A stretch of DNA of 64,000 bases from Syngnathus acus (lineage: Eukaryota; Chordata; Actinopteri; Syngnathiformes; Syngnathidae), in the NCBI RefSeq assembly GCF_901709675.1, contig NC_051100.1, forward strand, positions 1,178,001 through 1,242,000, written 5' to 3'. The notes under the pieces were generated by a model. That model was given only the letters and a program-made list of their open reading frames with translations, was not told the origin of the DNA and ran no database searches. A program made the translations under genes and the position numbers. Shown here piece by piece: positions 61,587 to 64,000 of this stretch; position 1 is the first letter of the stretch; each line of letters begins with the position of its first letter.

Positions 61587-64000
61587 CTGAAAAGACCAAA
61601 TTGATGTGTTCACAAAGAGAATATGAAAAGAGAAAGCATTTTATTCAGCTCTTGATCTATTTGGCCAAATGTGTGTTGAAGTTATGCTATTCTGTGTTTT
61701 TATGGTGGGGGGGAGCCACTTTATGACCAACCTCCATGTGTCGAATCAATGAGTCTTCAAGGTAAGATAATAATAAGCTCTTGACTGTGGCACAACATTT
61801 ATCATGCAGATATAACAGTGATGCCAATCCTCTAATCATAATCAACAGGAAGTACGGGGGTTGCACAAATTCTGCTCAATCCCGGGCGGGGCCGAATTGC
61901 ATGAGACCAAAATCCAAAGAACCACAGAATAAAAAAAGAGGACAAATGTCTTTCTTGGAACATCGTGTCATTAAGGGCTGTGCTGCCTGCTGTGAACTCC
62001 CGTCTTATTCCTCATATATGAGTACAGCCAAATGTTCATTATGGGGAAAGGCATCAGATCGATTAGCGGCCATGTTGACTGGATTGTACCTCTATCCTTA
62101 TCTCAGCACAGGCTGTTATTATCTTTGCCCATGCAACCTTTGTTTTCTCAGAACGAGTTACGGTCTATGAAATGTTAGTTTCGGATCTGCCATTTTCGAG
62201 AAACACAGCTGATAACTGACAAAGGTGAACGGAGGTCTGGAACATATGTGCTGAGGGTTAACTTGGGAAGATGTCACTGATTTTAAACTCTACAGTCATT
62301 TTTATACTGATTGTTTGTTTGTTTGTTTGTTTTATTTCCTAACAATGTATATACGAGCATAAATTGTCAATAATTCAGTTGTTACGAACAATTTTGTCAT
62401 GACCTATTTTTCAGCAAGTCCTAACATTTAGCCCCAATAGGACATTGTTGCTTCCAAAGAAGATGACAAATGAAATCAAAATGTTTTCATTTTAGAGGGA
62501 AATGACAAGCAACAGGAGACATCTCGACTGTAGTTGTAGTGCTCACATCCATTAAAGTAAACTCAAACTGATTGAATGCGGGCGGCGTTGCTCATAAATC
62601 ACCGTCTAATACGGGACAAACGGAGAGGACATACAAAAAGGTACAGTTATCGCGACCGATAACATTTAATCATATTATTTTATTTACATAATGAGATAAG
62701 AAGCAAATGCTTATTAAACTGGTTGATAACTGCTTGCTTTTCAATTCTGACTTACAGAAAATGGATAGATGGAAGTTGCAATGTTGGCGCGGAATAAATT
62801 TATAGTTATGTAAACAGACGCATTTTGTCATGAAGTTCTAAAGTTGATATTGAGCTTTACTGTCCTTGGTGTACAGTTTCAGAGTCAAGACACCGTAAAT
62901 GAAAAGGAACTCGCTTCTTTCACGCTTCTTCAATCTTTTCAAACAGCACAACAATCAGGAACATCACAGGCGTGATAACTTGTCGTCATGGCAACATCAG
63001 CATCCCCCCCGACAACAATGTAACCCTATTAGAAGACTGAAAAATCACACCTCTGTGTCCTTTGCACTATCTCTGAAAACAAAAGGGGGGGATCTATTTA
63101 TCATCACTGTGTGGTGTAGACCTATTTTCCAAATGGTGAAAAGATAAGTGTGGAAATACACTGAGTCATCATAAATGATCAAAATGACTCCATTGTTCCG
63201 AAAGGCACAGTGTCATTTAGTCCTCGGCTAATACAAGTGTGTTCTTGTGTTGTGTGCCATCAAGGTAGCGAGCGCCGCATGCTCTTCTATCACCCCCGCT
63301 AAGGCCCACTGTTATTTTTGGGTCAAGGCCGGTCGCTGTTCACAGGCAAGAATTGAGGAGGGAGGCAAACACTGGAGTAAGGCTCACGGGAGGATGTAAT
63401 AGGCGCTGGATGAAGCGGCTTGACTTTTATGGGCCAAGAGGGACTCATTGCTTGGCTTTTTATGATTGCGAGCAGGCTGGCATCGGTGCGTTTGCAGGAT
63501 TTCAGGTAACAGATGGCACATTTACGCCGTTGCATTTTTCCATGCAAAATGGTGGAAAGCCGGTCGGACGACTACAATGTTACTTCTTACCCTCTGCCGC
63601 AGTGTTCAATTGCGCGTTCCGCTCTAACGTAATCCTTTTTTTTTCTCAACTTTATTTTGGAAACATGGCAACTTTTCATGAAATTTAATGATAATTTAAT
63701 TTCTTGTAACAGTAGAGTTGTTTTTATGTATGTATGGTTATATTAGTGTGGGTGTTACTTCTTCTAAAAATAGTATCGAGCTTTTGTCGCCACAGCGCCA
63801 TCTGCCGGTTCAGCTAGGCACATGCCCCAAACACAAAACTGCAGTTTGGGCTGCCAAATCATATCTCATTTCCTTGTTATGTCATCCTCCCACTTGTCCT
63901 TTAAGCTTTTATCAGTATGCTGGAGGTAGAACATCACATTATGCACTACCCTGGCGTTATCTGCGCTGGTGACAGATCGGCCTTCCAACGTGCCTGCCAT
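61587..64000 (-). other. pcsk2: pcsk2 intron running off the window
   Basis: No exon matching the preceding part of PC2 (the DDGIDYLHPD catalytic-Asp region or the propeptide) is found here, so this is intron sequence of at least 2.4 kb. It includes a short (TTTG)n at 62310-62332. No nested gene is recognised. Confidence 0.75.

Overview
The window is vertebrate nuclear DNA, almost certainly from a teleost fish. It has split genes with GT-AG introns, long non-coding stretches, many microsatellites, short terminal-inverted-repeat and solo-LTR elements, and proteins that align end to end with vertebrate families. There are no operons, CRISPR arrays or bacterial signals. I cannot name the species.

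Region by region: (1) 1.39-3.19 kb, + strand: three-exon paired-like homeobox gene of the Mix/mxtx type. (2) 6.3-12.3 kb, +: rhoq (TC10), five coding exons. (3) 15.1-17.0 kb, +: two-exon gene for a 421-residue protein with a CABYR/SPA17-like RIIa (D/D) domain and a tandem TPSPSRKE repeat. (4) 18.2-24.3 kb, +: socs5, with a CpG-rich promoter and 5' UTR exon, then one coding exon; its intron carries a 0.86 kb mariner-type element. (5) 24.3-41.2 kb: no gene recognised; two solo LTRs of one family (a third lies in bfsp1), degenerate repeats, and a compound G-run/(GT)n/(GAAA)n block. (6) 41.6-43.6 kb, - strand: prokineticin receptor with a one-base frameshift at the end of TM2. (7) 48.3-54.1 kb, +: bfsp1 (filensin), eight coding exons. 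(8) 55.2-61.6 kb, -: the 3' seven coding exons of pcsk2, whose 5' part runs off the right edge. Intron 55,680-57,330 holds a small secreted-peptide-like ORF on the same strand.

Two blocks of human-type synteny meet here. rhoq and socs5 neighbour each other on human 2p21; bfsp1 and pcsk2 neighbour each other on 20p12, with PROKR2 also on 20p12. bfsp1 and pcsk2 are convergent, with stop codons 1.1 kb apart.

The genes do not form one pathway. They cover early embryonic transcription (homeobox), small-GTPase trafficking (rhoq), cytokine-signal attenuation (socs5), probable cilium/sperm scaffolding (D/D protein), neuropeptide reception (prokr), lens cytoskeleton (bfsp1) and prohormone processing (pcsk2). 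The best items for a second look are the prokr frameshift, the solo-LTR family including one abutting a bfsp1 splice acceptor, the mariner-type element with an internal 162-bp duplication, the D/D-domain gene, and the peptide-precursor-like ORF inside pcsk2.
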